Assembly (NCBI GenBank): GCA_038326655.1
Contig: JBBQKG010000013.1
Span: 13,810 to 77,809, forward strand
DNA: 64,000 nucleotides
Direction: 5' to 3'
From: JBBQKG01 sp038326655
GTDB taxonomy: Bacteria; Actinomycetota; Thermoleophilia; Solirubrobacterales; JBBDJG01
Under the pieces are notes generated by a model. The model had not been told where the DNA came from. It saw nothing but the letters and a program-made list of their open reading frames with translations, and ran no database searches. Of this stretch, positions 8,768 to 18,421 are shown in pieces. How positions within the stretch are numbered: the stretch's first letter is position 1; every line of letters begins with the position of its first letter. The translations under genes and the position numbers were made by a program.

Positions 8768-10120
8768 TCACATCGGCGCAGGCACCTTCTCGCCAAGCTT
8801 CGCAAGCGCGTAGACAAAGGCCTCGGAGAACGCGGGGAAGGGCTGGATCGTGTCCCGCATCACCTCGAGCGGGACCCGGGCCCGGATCGCCAGCGTCGCC
8901 TGCTGCAGCCACTCGCCGGCCTCCGGGCCGAGCGCGTAGGCGCCCGTCAGCCGCGCTCCGTCGGAGACCAGCGTCATGAACCCAGGCCGCTTGTCGTACT
9001 CGCGCGTGTACGTGGCGGTCTTCGGCACGTCCTTCAGCTGGGTTGTGGCCTCGAGCTTGCCCTCGGACTCGCCCACTGCGGCCGCCTGCGGATCGGTGAA
9101 CACGACCCTTGGCACGGCGTCGAAGTTAGCGGCGCGGGGGTTCCCGAGGATGTTGGAGGCGACCACGCGGCCCTCGTACTTGCCGACATAGGTGAGTGGC
9201 CAGACGTCGTTCACGTCTCCGATCGCCCAGACGTTCTCGCCGGCGCGCATGTGGTCGTCGACCTCGACGTTGCCGCGCTTGCCGAGTTCGATCCCGAGCG
9301 TCTCCAGGCCGAGCCCGTCCGTGCGGGGGCGGCGCCCGGTCGCGACCAGCAGCTTGTCGCCGCGAAGCTCGGATCCGTCGGGGAAGGAGACGACGAACTC
9401 GTCGCCGTCCTTGCCGACCGCGCTTGCGAGCTGGCCGAAGTGCAGCTCGACGCCGTCCGCGGCGAGCGCCTCGCCGAGTCCGTCGCCGAGTGCCTTCGGC
9501 TCCCGGGGCAGGACGTGGTCCATGCCCTCGACGACCGCGACCGACACGCCCATGCGGGCCAGTGCCTGGGCCATCTCGACGCCGACCGGGCCGGCGCCGA
9601 GCACGACCAGCCGGTCCGGCAGCTGTTTCAGCCCCGTGGCCTCACGATTGGTCCAGACCCCCTTCGTCTCGCGCAGCCCCGGGATCGGCGGGATCACGGG
9701 GTCCGACCCAGTCGCGATCACGATGTGGGTGGCGGAGTGAGGCCTGCCGTCGACCTCGACCGTGCCGGGGCCGGCGATGCAGCCGGCGCCGCGAAGCAGC
9801 TCGATACCGTGGTTGGCGAGCCACTCCGCAGCCCCGGTGTCGTCGTAGTCCGACACCATGAAGTCTCGCCAGGCGAGCGCCGCCCGCGCGTCCACGCCGC
9901 CCGTCACGGCCTCACGCGCGCCGGGCGCCTCGCGGGCGCCCTCGAGCGCCTCGCCGGGGCGCAGGAGCGTCTTCGACGGTATGCAGGCCCAGTACGAGCA
10001 CTCGCCGCCGACCAGCTCGCGGTCGACGATCGCGACCTTCAGGCCGCCCCCGGCGAGCTCGCCTGCACAGGCCTCTCCCGACGGCCCGGCCCCGATCACT
10101 ATCACGTCGTAGTCGCTCAT
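8768..10120 (-). CDS. NAD(P)/FAD-dependent disulfide oxidoreductase (lipoamide dehydrogenase-like), 450 aa
   Basis: FAD motif VIVIGAGPSGEACAG at the N-terminus, redox-active pair C41/C46 in GGECSYWACIPSK, NAD(P)-binding VVLGAGPVGVEMAQALARMG and the second FAD motif NVWAIGDVND establish the family. The C-terminal catalytic His-Pro-Thr of classical lipoamide and glutathione reductases is replaced: the equivalent stretch reads IQPFPAFSE (Phe at about 428). The natural acceptor is therefore probably not a simple dithiol. A strong AAAGGAG ribosome site precedes the ATG by 6 bases. It lies upstream of the ECF sigma/anti-sigma pair on the same strand. Confidence 0.85.
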   Translation of the reverse strand: MSDYDVIVIGAGPSGEACAGELAGGGLKVAIVDRELVGGECSYWACIPSKTLLRPGEALEGAREAPGAREAVTGGVDARAALAWRDFMVSDYDDTGAAEWLANHGIELLRGAGCIAGPGTVEVDGRPHSATHIVIATGSDPVIPPIPGLRETKGVWTNREATGLKQLPDRLVVLGAGPVGVEMAQALARMGVSVAVVEGMDHVLPREPKALGDGLGEALAADGVELHFGQLASAVGKDGDEFVVSFPDGSELRGDKLLVATGRRPRTDGLGLETLGIELGKRGNVEVDDHMRAGENVWAIGDVNDVWPLTYVGKYEGRVVASNILGNPRAANFDAVPRVVFTDPQAAAVGESEGKLEATTQLKDVPKTATYTREYDKRPGFMTLVSDGARLTGAYALGPEAGEWLQQATLAIRARVPLEVMRDTIQPFPAFSEAFVYALAKLGEKVPAPM

Positions 10121-10174
10121 TCGTCGCTCCTTTCGATCTCATGTCGCCCCACCCGTCGATCTGTTACGCGTCGA

Positions 10175-10900
10175 TCAGGTTCCTGTCGGCCCGAAGCGCT
10201 CGGTCCTGATCAGCACCGGGTCGTGGCCGAGCGCGACGAGCCCGTCGGCAGCAGCCTCCACGAACGCCGTCGGGCCGCAGATGTACGCGCTGCGCAGCTC
10301 ACCCGGCGGCCACGCGACCGCGTCCAGCATCTCGCGGTCCACGCGCCGCGCGAAGCCCTGCCAGCCAGGAGGCGCCTGGCGGGTCAGCGTGCGGTACACC
10401 TCGACGCCGTCCGTGCCACCGATCCGGGCGAGCTCATCGGCGTAGATGAGGTCGCCGAGCGTGCGCGCCGAGACCAGCAAGCGGACCGGCGCCGTGCTCT
10501 TCGTGGCGGCGTGGTGGCGCAGCATCGCCATCAGCGGAACGACGCCGGAGCCGCCGCCGATCAGCAGCAGCGGGCCAGCGTCGCCGGCGCTCCAGACGAA
10601 CCATCCGCCGATCGGGCCGCGGAGCTCGAGCCGGTCGCCGGGCTCCATCACGTCGACCAGGTAACGCGAGACCTCTCCGTCCTCGAGCCGCTCGACCGTC
10701 AGCGCGAGCGGCGCCTCGCCGGGCGGCGAGGCGATCGAGTAGCTGCGCTCGGCGGAGTAGCCGTCGCCGGCCGTGAGCTTCACGTCCACGTGCTGGCCGG
10801 CCTGGTGCCCCGGCCACTCGTCCATCTCGAAGTCGAGCGTCGTCGCGGTCGCCGTCTCCGGACGCTTCCCGACCAGCGACGCGGGCTGCCAGTCGGTCAC
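10175..10900 (-). CDS. Ferredoxin-NADP reductase-like FAD/NAD-binding oxidoreductase, 241 aa
   Basis: Shows the FNR-family FAD motif RSYSIASPPGE (near residue 52), the NAD(P)-binding LLLIGGGSGVVPLMAMLRHH and the C-terminal YICGPTAFVEAA. No [2Fe-2S] domain is attached, so it should pass electrons between NAD(P)H and a separate carrier protein or oxygenase. Similar stand-alone reductases sit beside sulfite-oxidase-like molybdoenzymes or oxygenases in other actinobacteria; neither is adjacent here. GTG start. It is 7 bases downstream of the cyclase gene and likely in the same transcript. Confidence 0.85.
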   Translation of the reverse strand: MTDWQPASLVGKRPETATATTLDFEMDEWPGHQAGQHVDVKLTAGDGYSAERSYSIASPPGEAPLALTVERLEDGEVSRYLVDVMEPGDRLELRGPIGGWFVWSAGDAGPLLLIGGGSGVVPLMAMLRHHAATKSTAPVRLLVSARTLGDLIYADELARIGGTDGVEVYRTLTRQAPPGWQGFARRVDREMLDAVAWPPGELRSAYICGPTAFVEAAADGLVALGHDPVLIRTERFGPTGT

Positions 10901-10907
10901 CGGCTCG

Positions 10908-11525
10908 TTACAGCGGCTCGAGCAGGACGCGGGCCGGGGCGCCGTCCGACCCGACGAGCTTCAGCGGCAGGCAGTAGACCCGGTACCGCCCCGGCTCGAC
11001 GTGACGAAGGTCGAGCCCCTCGAGCGGGACGACGCCGTTCCCGAGCAGCACGCGGTGCGCCGCTTCGTCCCCGATCGAGAGGTAGTCGATGCCGACCAGC
11101 CGCACGCCTCGCGCGACCAGCGCAACCGCGCCGCTCTCCACGAAGCGGATGAAGTCGCGGGTGAAGGTGTCCCGCTCCCAGAGCAGCGAGTTGGGCGTCT
11201 TGAACAGCAGCCGCTCAGCGCCGTCCGGCAGGTCGAGCGTCTCCAGCGCCTCGACCGCGATGTCGGCGTGGAGACTCGTACCGTCGACCACGTAGGCCTC
11301 CCCGATGAGGGCCTCGGGGTCGATCGACTCCGCGCCGGCGCCGCCGTCGATGAAATGCACGGGAGCGTCGACGTGCGTGCCGGTGTGCACGCCCAGGTCG
11401 AGGCGGCTGATGTTGACCGGGTCGCCCGCAGCGATCGACTGCGCCCGCTCCAGGTGGACGCCCGGGTTGCCGTCGTAGACCGGCATCCCCTCGCGGATCG
11501 GCACGGTGACGTCGATCAAGGTCAC
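10908..11525 (-). CDS. Cyclase family metal-dependent hydrolase (kynurenine formamidase-like), 205 aa
   Basis: The metal-binding motif HTGTHVDAPVHF is present with H47, H51, D53 and H57, and the N-terminus DVTVPIREGMPVYDGNP matches the KynB/cyclase family. These enzymes hydrolyse formamides or cyclic amides/esters. No tryptophan-degradation genes lie nearby, so N-formylkynurenine is only one candidate substrate. Length is typical. The start overlaps the rpiA stop by 4 bases. Confidence 0.85.
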   Translation of the reverse strand: MTLIDVTVPIREGMPVYDGNPGVHLERAQSIAAGDPVNISRLDLGVHTGTHVDAPVHFIDGGAGAESIDPEALIGEAYVVDGTSLHADIAVEALETLDLPDGAERLLFKTPNSLLWERDTFTRDFIRFVESGAVALVARGVRLVGIDYLSIGDEAAHRVLLGNGVVPLEGLDLRHVEPGRYRVYCLPLKLVGSDGAPARVLLEPL

Positions 11526-12151
11526 ATCGTCCGCCTTCGCGCCCCGATGAAGATCTCGCTCACGAGGCTTGGGGGAAACAGACCGTGCTCGACCACGCCC
11601 GGGGTCGCGCCGAGCGCCGCCCCGAGCATCGCGGGGTCGCCGACGGCGCCCCGGTAATCGGCGATCAGGCCGCCGTCCGGAGTCGGCGGCACGTCGCGCA
11701 GCTCCGCCTGCCCGAGCGCTCTCAGGGTCGCCGCGAGCCCGTATCGCATGAGCTCGAGCGGCACCGGTGGGTGGATCGTGTCGACCTCCTTGTCGGAGGA
11801 CGCGATCACGACGAAGCGCTCGGCGGCGGCCGCCACGATCTTCTCGCGCGTGTGTGCGGCGCCGCCGCCCTTGACGAGCCAGCCCGCAGGGTCGACCTGG
11901 TCGGCGCCGTCGATCGCGATGTCGAGCCGGTCCAGGTCGTCGAATGGCTCGACCGGGATGCCGAGCTCCCGGGCGATCGCCTCGGTCTGAGGTGAGGTCG
12001 CGACACAGCGGATCTGAAGCTTTCGCTGGGCCAGCGCGGGCAGGAGGTGACCGACGGTCGAGCCCGTCCCCAGCCCGACCAGCATGCCGTTCTCCACGAG
12101 CCCGGCCGCGGCCTCGGCGGCCTCGCGCTTCTCGTCTTCGCCCGCATGCAC
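11522..12151 (-). CDS. rpiA: Ribose-5-phosphate isomerase A
   Basis: Interconverts ribose-5-phosphate and ribulose-5-phosphate in the non-oxidative pentose phosphate pathway. The family blocks GLGTGSTV (phosphate binding), DIAIDGADQVDP and LVKGGGAAHTREKIVA (catalytic Asp/Lys region) are clear. GTG 12151 gives a normal N-terminus and leaves 10 bases after panE; an earlier in-frame start at 12187 would overlap panE by 26 bases and add a non-conserved leader. It lies 6 kb from the pentose-phosphate operon at 19.5-28.6 kb but completes the same pathway. Confidence 0.92.
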   Translation of the reverse strand: MHAGEDEKREAAEAAAGLVENGMLVGLGTGSTVGHLLPALAQRKLQIRCVATSPQTEAIARELGIPVEPFDDLDRLDIAIDGADQVDPAGWLVKGGGAAHTREKIVAAAAERFVVIASSDKEVDTIHPPVPLELMRYGLAATLRALGQAELRDVPPTPDGGLIADYRGAVGDPAMLGAALGATPGVVEHGLFPPSLVSEIFIGARRRTM

Positions 12152-12161
12152 GGCCGCGAAG

Positions 12162-13133
12162 TTACTGGTTCCGGAGCGCGCGCTCAAACTCCGCCTGGCT
12201 GAGCGTCCCTGGAGGCCGGCGTTCTGCCGCCCAGCGGTTCGCGAGTCGCTGCAGTGCCTCGTTCACGGGCGTGGGGATTCCGTGAAGCCGGCCCAGCAGC
12301 ACGATTTCGCCGTTCAGGTAGTCGGCCTCGATCGATCCGGCGCCGCGGGCGAGGCTCTGCCAGGTGGAGCCGCCCCCGCGCTCGCGACCGTGGACCGGCC
12401 GCGGCTGAAGCAGGTCGGCGCGGCGCGTCCGGTCCTCCTCCTCGGAGGCGAAATCGATCCCGGCCGCGCGCAGCACCGCCTCGCCCTCGGCCGTCGCGGC
12501 GCGGTCGATCTCGTCCTGGGCGGGCCCCGCCTCGATCACCGCCTCGATCGCGTTGCCCAGGTTCATGAGCAGCTTCCGATACTTCCAGCGCATGATCTCC
12601 GGAAGCACCCGCGAGTCGAAGGTCGAGGCGTTGAAGGCAGCCGCGATCTGCCGGGCGGTCTCGTCGAGGCCTCGGGGGTAGCGACCGATGTCGAGCATCC
12701 CGGTCACCGGGGTCGAGCTTGCCTGCACGACGCCCGGCTCCAGGTGCGTCGCCGGCAGCATCACGTGGACGCCATAGACGCGGGGGAACATGCGCAGCGC
12801 CGAGCGCTCGTTCTCGACACCGTTCTGGGCGCAGACGACGGGGAGGTCCCGCGGCGCGGTCGCTGCCAGCGCGCGAAACGCGCCGGCGGTGTCCTGGCTC
12901 TTGACCGCGAGGATCAGCACGTCGCGATCTTCGAAGGCGATCTCGGACGGATGCTCGACGACCGGGATGTGCAACGTGGCTGTCTCGTCGGGAGACTCGA
13001 GCCGTAGCCCGGTCTCGCGGATCGCCGTCAGGTGCCTGCCACGCGCGACCAGCACGACTTCGTGTCCGTGCCGGCACAGCCGGCCGCCCACGACCCCGCC
13101 GACGGCGCCGGCCCCGTAGATCAGAAATCGCAT
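12162..13133 (-). CDS. panE: 2-dehydropantoate 2-reductase (ketopantoate reductase) family
   Basis: N-terminal NAD(P) motif MRFLIYGAGAVGG (G7, G9, G12), VLILAVKSQDT and the catalytic-region segment WKYRKLLMNLGNAIEA define the ApbA/PanE family, which reduces ketopantoate to pantoate in coenzyme A synthesis. Length (323 aa) is typical. ATG 13133 begins the Rossmann strand exactly; an upstream ATG at 13184 adds only an unlike leader. It is the first gene of a long minus-strand cluster running through rpiA toward the sigma factor. No panB/panC is close, so a related 2-ketoacid is possible. Confidence 0.85.
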   Translation of the reverse strand: MRFLIYGAGAVGGVVGGRLCRHGHEVVLVARGRHLTAIRETGLRLESPDETATLHIPVVEHPSEIAFEDRDVLILAVKSQDTAGAFRALAATAPRDLPVVCAQNGVENERSALRMFPRVYGVHVMLPATHLEPGVVQASSTPVTGMLDIGRYPRGLDETARQIAAAFNASTFDSRVLPEIMRWKYRKLLMNLGNAIEAVIEAGPAQDEIDRAATAEGEAVLRAAGIDFASEEEDRTRRADLLQPRPVHGRERGGGSTWQSLARGAGSIEADYLNGEIVLLGRLHGIPTPVNEALQRLANRWAAERRPPGTLSQAEFERALRNQ

Positions 13134-13223
13134 CGCATGTAGACGGTCGCACGGAACGGACGTGTGCGGCGTTGTGCATCGCATGCCGGCGCGATGGTCC
13201 GCCCCGGGCTCCCCGGGCCGCCG

Positions 13224-13382
13224 TCAGCCGGCGTCGGCCTCCGCGGCGACGGGCTGCGAGGGCTGGACCCGCAACCACCGCGCCGGCCCCTGGGGCAGCC
13301 ACCAGTTCCAGCGGCCGAAGAGCGACACGGCCGCGGGCACGAGCAGCGCCCTGATCACCGTTGCGTCGAACAGGATGCCGGC
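13224..13382 (-). pseudogene. Relic of an MMPL/RND-type transporter (C-terminal about 52 residues only)
   Basis: A minus-strand frame ends at 13224 and reads GILFDATVIRALLVPAAVSL followed by FGRWNWWLPQGPARWL. This is the hallmark last transmembrane helix and tail of MMPL transporters. Homology starts abruptly near 13380, and the DUF1440-like gene's stop lies only 20 bases further on. The other 90 percent or more of the transporter is missing, so this is a deletion remnant with its native stop kept. It has no start of its own. Confidence 0.75.
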
Positions 13383-13402
13383 CGCCGCCGGCTGACCGCG
13401 CC

Positions 13403-13891
13403 TCAGCGACGCCCGGCCGAGGCGAGCGCCTCGTATGCGATGCCGGTCGCGGTTGCGTAGACGGCGTGGTGGAAAACGTCGATCGCGATCTCCTCGGCAC
13501 CCCACTGGTCGACCGGCGGCGTGACGCCGAGCTTCGGGAGCATCACGACTGCCTGGCCCCACACGGCTGCGCCGTGAGCGGCGGTCGCCGCCTTCGGCGG
13601 CAGCGGAGTCGAGCCGAGCAGCCCGCGCACGGCTCCCCAGCCGGTGCCGTAGCCCCAATGGACGAGGTTGGAGAAGCGGCGCTCCGCCTGGGCGCTCTCG
13701 AACTTCTCGATGCCGAGCGCCTTCTCCGCCGCCCGTGCGGGCGTCTGGCTCGGCTCGCGCCTGCGGAGCTTGGCCTCGAGCGTCGACGAGACCGTCATCG
13801 CGGCTGTCCCCACGAGCCCCGCCGTCAGGCCCCTGCCGATGTTGCAGGCCAGCCTCGAGATGTTCCTCGAGATGTTCGTCGACGCGCTCAT
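13403..13891 (-). CDS. DUF1440/YagU-like inner membrane protein, 162 aa
   Basis: A small membrane protein with hydrophobic stretches near residues 17-35 (GRGLTAGLVGTAAMTVSS), 75-92, 105-118 and 133-150, and the pattern VHWGYGTGWGAVRGLLG, which resembles YagU/DUF1440 proteins. Function unknown; E. coli YagU has been linked to acid survival, which cannot be transferred with confidence. It starts 6 bases after the VOC gene stop and so belongs to the same transcript. Its end abuts the MMPL relic, so its 3' flank has been rearranged. Confidence 0.65.
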   Translation of the reverse strand: MSASTNISRNISRLACNIGRGLTAGLVGTAAMTVSSTLEAKLRRREPSQTPARAAEKALGIEKFESAQAERRFSNLVHWGYGTGWGAVRGLLGSTPLPPKAATAAHGAAVWGQAVVMLPKLGVTPPVDQWGAEEIAIDVFHHAVYATATGIAYEALASAGRR

Positions 13892-13897
13892 ACCTCG

Positions 13898-14371
13898 TTA
13901 CGCCGCTTGCCGGACCCAGTCCGACCAGGACACGATGCCGAGGTCCGGCTGCGGCGAGCTGTCCAGCATCGCGAGGTACTCGAGTTGATGGCCGTCGGGG
14001 TCGAGGAAGTAGACCGCCGCGGCCGGCATCCAGCCGATCACGCTCGGCTCGTCCGCCTCGACGCCGAAGAACGACAGCGGCGTGACCCCGTAGGCCTCGA
14101 GCCGGTCGCATGTCTCGAGCACGTCGTCCAGGGCGACTTCGAACGCGACGTGCAGCTTCATTCCCAGCGGCGCGGAGCCGAGCGACCAGAGGCCGAGCAT
14201 CGAGCGGCCCGGCTCGCCGACCCAGAAGAAGGCGGCGCCCCGCTCGGGCATGTCGAGTGCGAGCGGGAGGCCGACCACGTCGCGGTAGAACCCGGCCGAC
14301 CGCGCAAGGTCGCTGACGGTGAGATGGGTCTCGAACAGGGAGCGAACCGGCACCGCGGCCATCGCCGCCAT
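13898..14371 (-). CDS. VOC family protein (glyoxalase/fosfomycin-resistance-like), 157 aa
   Basis: One VOC domain: ETHLTVSDLARSAGFYRDVVG opens the first half, LHVAFEV the second, and AVYFLDPDGHQLEYLAML closes it with the usual Glu ligand. His15, the mid-domain His and Glu fit the metal-site positions. Substrate unknown. One base separates it from the SDR gene and six from the DUF1440-like gene, so the three are almost certainly co-transcribed downstream of the sugar importer. Confidence 0.8.
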   Translation of the reverse strand: MAAMAAVPVRSLFETHLTVSDLARSAGFYRDVVGLPLALDMPERGAAFFWVGEPGRSMLGLWSLGSAPLGMKLHVAFEVALDDVLETCDRLEAYGVTPLSFFGVEADEPSVIGWMPAAAVYFLDPDGHQLEYLAMLDSSPQPDLGIVSWSDWVRQAA

Positions 14372-14372
14372 C

Positions 14373-15182
14373 CTACTCGGACGACCAGGGCTCGCGGAAG
14401 TCCGCGAAGAGCGTCAGCCCCCCGTCCACGAAGATCGTCTGTCCCGTGATGTAGGCGGCATCGTCGCTGGCGAGAAAGCAGGTGACTCCCGCCATCTCGT
14501 CCGCCGTGCCCGGCCGCCCGAGCGGAATGTGGCTGGTCACCTGCTTCGCCTTCGCCGGATCGTCGACCCAGGCACGGTTGATCGGCGTGATCGTGGCGCC
14601 CGGCCCGATGCCGTTGACGCGGATGTTGTTGCCGGCATATTCGAGCGCGAGCGTCCGGGTCAGGTTCCGCATCCCGCCCTTGCTCACCGAGTACCCGAGG
14701 TAGTCCGGCTTCGGGATGTCCTGGTGCACGCTCGAGACGTTGACGATCACGCCGGGCGTGTCGTTCGCGAGGTACTGCTTGATCGCCTCACGGCCGCAGA
14801 GGAAGGAGCCGCGAAGATTCACGCCGAGCACCTTCTCGAAGTCCGCCTGCGACAGCTCGTGCGAAGGTCGCGAGATCTGGATGCCGGCGTTGTTGATCAG
14901 CACGTCGATGCCGCCGAGCTCGGCGACGGTTTGCTCGACCATCCTCACGACGTCGTCCTCCTTGGAGACGTCGCCCTGGACCAGGACGTCCTTCACGTCC
15001 TGCTGGCGGACCCGGTCCATGCACGCGTGCACCATCTCCTCGGTGCCCTCGGCCTCGTCGGGCGTCGTCAGGTAGTTGATCGCGACGTTCGCGCCGTGCT
15101 GGGCGAACCGCACGGCGATCGCCTGCCCGATCCCGGAGCTGCCGCCGGTGACCAGCACGTTCTTGCCCTTCAGTCCTCGCAT
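14373..15182 (-). CDS. SDR-family dehydrogenase (glucose 1-dehydrogenase-like), 269 aa
   Basis: Classical short-chain dehydrogenase: TGGSSGIG coenzyme motif at residues 12-19, NNAG, catalytic YSVSK (YxxxK), and the C-terminal ITGQTIFVDGG. The basic/polar residues after strand 2 do not settle the NAD/NADP choice. It lies directly downstream of a xylFGH-like importer, which suggests oxidation of an imported sugar, for example glucose or xylose to the lactone, but this is context inference. Length is normal. Confidence 0.8.
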   Translation of the reverse strand: MRGLKGKNVLVTGGSSGIGQAIAVRFAQHGANVAINYLTTPDEAEGTEEMVHACMDRVRQQDVKDVLVQGDVSKEDDVVRMVEQTVAELGGIDVLINNAGIQISRPSHELSQADFEKVLGVNLRGSFLCGREAIKQYLANDTPGVIVNVSSVHQDIPKPDYLGYSVSKGGMRNLTRTLALEYAGNNIRVNGIGPGATITPINRAWVDDPAKAKQVTSHIPLGRPGTADEMAGVTCFLASDDAAYITGQTIFVDGGLTLFADFREPWSSE

Positions 15183-15237
15183 CGTGTCCTCTCGTGCCGC
15201 GGTGGGGGCGACTGTAGTGCCGGGAGGAGAGCGGGCG

Positions 15238-16451
15238 TTACACGCGCCCGACGGCCTGGCGCTGGCGCCGCGCGAGCGCGTCCACGATCACCGCCAGGAG
15301 CAGCACGCCGCCCGTCACCATGAACTTCACGGAGGACTCCAGCGCGAGCAGGTCCATCCCGTTCGAGATCGAGCCGATCACGAGTGCGCCGAGCAGCGCC
15401 GACCAAACCGAGCCGCGACCGCCGAAGAGGCTCGTGCCCGCGATCACCGGGCCGGCGATCGCGAGCAGCAGCAGGTCGCTGCCACCCGAGCTCTGGTTGA
15501 CGGCCAGGAGGCGCGAGGCCTGCATGATCCCGCCGATCGCCGCCATCGTCCCCGCGATCGCGAACACGATCACGCGGATCTTGTGAATGTTAATGCCGGC
15601 CCGCCGGGCGGCCTCGGCGTTGCCGCCGACCGCGTAGACGTGGCGACCGAAGAGCGTGCGTTTCGCGAGGTATTCCATGCCGGCCACGAAGCCGACGAGA
15701 ATCAGGACCGCGAGCGGCACGCCGCGGTCGGAGTTCAGGATCGCGACGGCGGCGATCACGGCGGCCGCAACCACCACGATGCGGATCATCGGGCCCGTCA
15801 GCTGCCGGTCCGCGAGGCCCGCCCGCACCCGCGCGCGCCAGGCCCACAGCGTCGATCCTGCGTAGGCCCCGATCGCGACCACCGCCATGATCCACCCCAC
15901 CGTGTCCGAGTAGAAGGTGTTCGCGAGCCCGGTGATCTTGCCGTCGTTGATGTTGATCGTGCCCGTGTCGCCAAGCACGTAGAGCAGAGCGCCCTGCCAG
16001 GCCAGGAGGCCGGCCAGCGTCACCACGAACGAGGGGACGCCGAAACCGGTGAAGATCGCGCCCTGGAACACCCCGATCGCGGTGCCGCACAGCACTCCGG
16101 CGGCGATCGCGAGGTAGGGGTTCCAACCGTGCTTTACGTTCATGACCGCCATCACGGCAGCCGCGAGCCCGCTCACTGCGCCGACCGACAGGTCGATCTC
16201 GCCCAGCAGCAACACGTACACGACGCCTACCGAGATCAGGCCCACGGCCGTGATCTGGAGCATCAGGTTGGTGAGGTTGATAGCGGTCAGGAAGCGGTCG
16301 TTTTGGGACTGGAAGATGATCCAGATCACGACCACGCCGAGGATCACGCGCACCGACGCGAGATCGCCCTGGACGAAGCGACGGATCACCTCGCCCCGGC
16401 TCGGCCTAGCCGGGGGCTCCACGGCGGGTGCCGTCTGCGGCGCGGCGGCGC

Positions 16452-16455
<4 letters not shown>
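15238..16455 (-). CDS. xylH: Sugar ABC transporter permease, XylH-like, 405 aa
   Basis: A BPD_transp_2 family permease with about ten to twelve hydrophobic segments; the segment GEIDLSVGAVSGLAAAVMAV is the family hallmark and ARRAGINIHKIRVIVFAIAG the usual coupling region. Length matches XylH more than RbsC. It forms the channel for a ribose/xylose-class monosaccharide importer with the adjacent ATPase and binding protein. Its ATG overlaps the ATPase stop by 4 bases. Confidence 0.88.
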
Positions 16456-17237
<782 letters not shown>

Positions 17238-17265
17238 CTGCCGGGCCCCGCTCCGCTTGCCGCTG

Positions 17266-18351
17266 TTAGATCCCCGCCGACGAGCATGCGCTGGCGAACG
17301 ATCCCTTGCAGAGATCTGACCTCTTGACGTCGCCGCCCTTGACGACGGTGTTGACGTTGTTCTTGAGGATCGCGACCGGGTTCAGGATCACCGACGGCAC
17401 CTTCTTCTGGCCGTTGTCGATCTGCTGGTTCACGAGCCCCGACGGAACGCTGTCGCCCTTCACGAGCGCGACCGCGATCTGCGCCGCCGCACCCGATTCC
17501 GGCTTGATTGCCTTCCAGACCGTCATGTACTGGTCGCCGGTGAGGATCCGCTGCAACCCGGCCACGGTCGCGTCCTGACCGGTCGTCGGGCGCGTCGAAG
17601 GCTTGATGCCGGCCGACTTCATCGCCGCGATGTCAGCGCCCCCCAGGTCGTCGTTCGAGGCGAGCACGCCCGCGAACCCGCTGTTGCCGAGCGCCGTGAT
17701 CGCCTGCTGCATCTCGTCCTGCGCCTTGTTGGCGAGCCAGCCCGGAGTGTCGTAGGTCTTTGCGATTGTCACGCCGCCGGCCTTCAGCGCCGCGGTCGCG
17801 CCCGACTTGAACAGCTTCGCGTTGTTGTCCGCAGGGTCGCCGGCGGTCATCACGACGGGGCCGGTCGGCTTCCCGACCGCCTTCAGGCCCTTGATCAGAG
17901 TATTGCCCTGGAGCGTGCCGACACGCGTGTTGTCGTACGAGACGTAGTAGTCGACGTCGGAATTGGTGATCAGTCGGTCGTAGCTCACGACCGGCACCTT
18001 CTGCGCCTTCGCCTTGCTCACGATTGAGGCTGCGGAGCCGGCGTCCACGGCGTCCACGACTAGCACCTTGGCACCTTGGGCAAGCGCGGCGTCGGCCTGG
18101 TTCTGCTGCTTGGCCGCGTCCTGCGCCGCGTTGCTGTAGAGGATCTTGCAGTCGCTGCAAAGGCTCTTGACCTTTGCCTGGAAGTCGGGCCGGTCGGCCG
18201 CCTCGTAGCGCGGCGTGTGGTTCTCCGGCAAGAGCAGCGCGATCGTGCCGCCGCCACCACCACCCCCGCCACCGCCGCAACCGGCTGCCAGCAGGACGAG
18301 CGTTAGAAGCATGGCGGCAGCGCCACCTGCTGCGAGGTTCTTACGAAGCAT
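17266..18351 (-). CDS. xylF: Sugar-binding lipoprotein of the ABC importer, XylF-like, 361 aa
   Basis: A signal peptide ends in the lipobox LAAGC (Cys25), followed by a run of ten glycines, then a periplasmic-binding fold with typical segments (GAKVLVVDAVDAGSAASIV, PVVSYDRLI, VLASNDDLGGADIAAMKSAG, TGQDA). It should deliver xylose or a related monosaccharide to the XylH-like channel. ATG 18351 has a strong GGAG ribosome site 5 bases upstream. The Gly tract is encoded by a GC-rich triplet run that could be slippage-prone. Two direct repeats lie upstream. Confidence 0.88.
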   Translation of the reverse strand: MLRKNLAAGGAAAMLLTLVLLAAGCGGGGGGGGGGTIALLLPENHTPRYEAADRPDFQAKVKSLCSDCKILYSNAAQDAAKQQNQADAALAQGAKVLVVDAVDAGSAASIVSKAKAQKVPVVSYDRLITNSDVDYYVSYDNTRVGTLQGNTLIKGLKAVGKPTGPVVMTAGDPADNNAKLFKSGATAALKAGGVTIAKTYDTPGWLANKAQDEMQQAITALGNSGFAGVLASNDDLGGADIAAMKSAGIKPSTRPTTGQDATVAGLQRILTGDQYMTVWKAIKPESGAAAQIAVALVKGDSVPSGLVNQQIDNGQKKVPSVILNPVAILKNNVNTVVKGGDVKRSDLCKGSFASACSSAGI

Positions 18352-18421
18352 CTGTCTCCTCACCTCCATTGGTGGTGCCGGCGGCCAGTTCGACCGGCTC
18401 ATCCCATTGGCCTGTGCAAAC

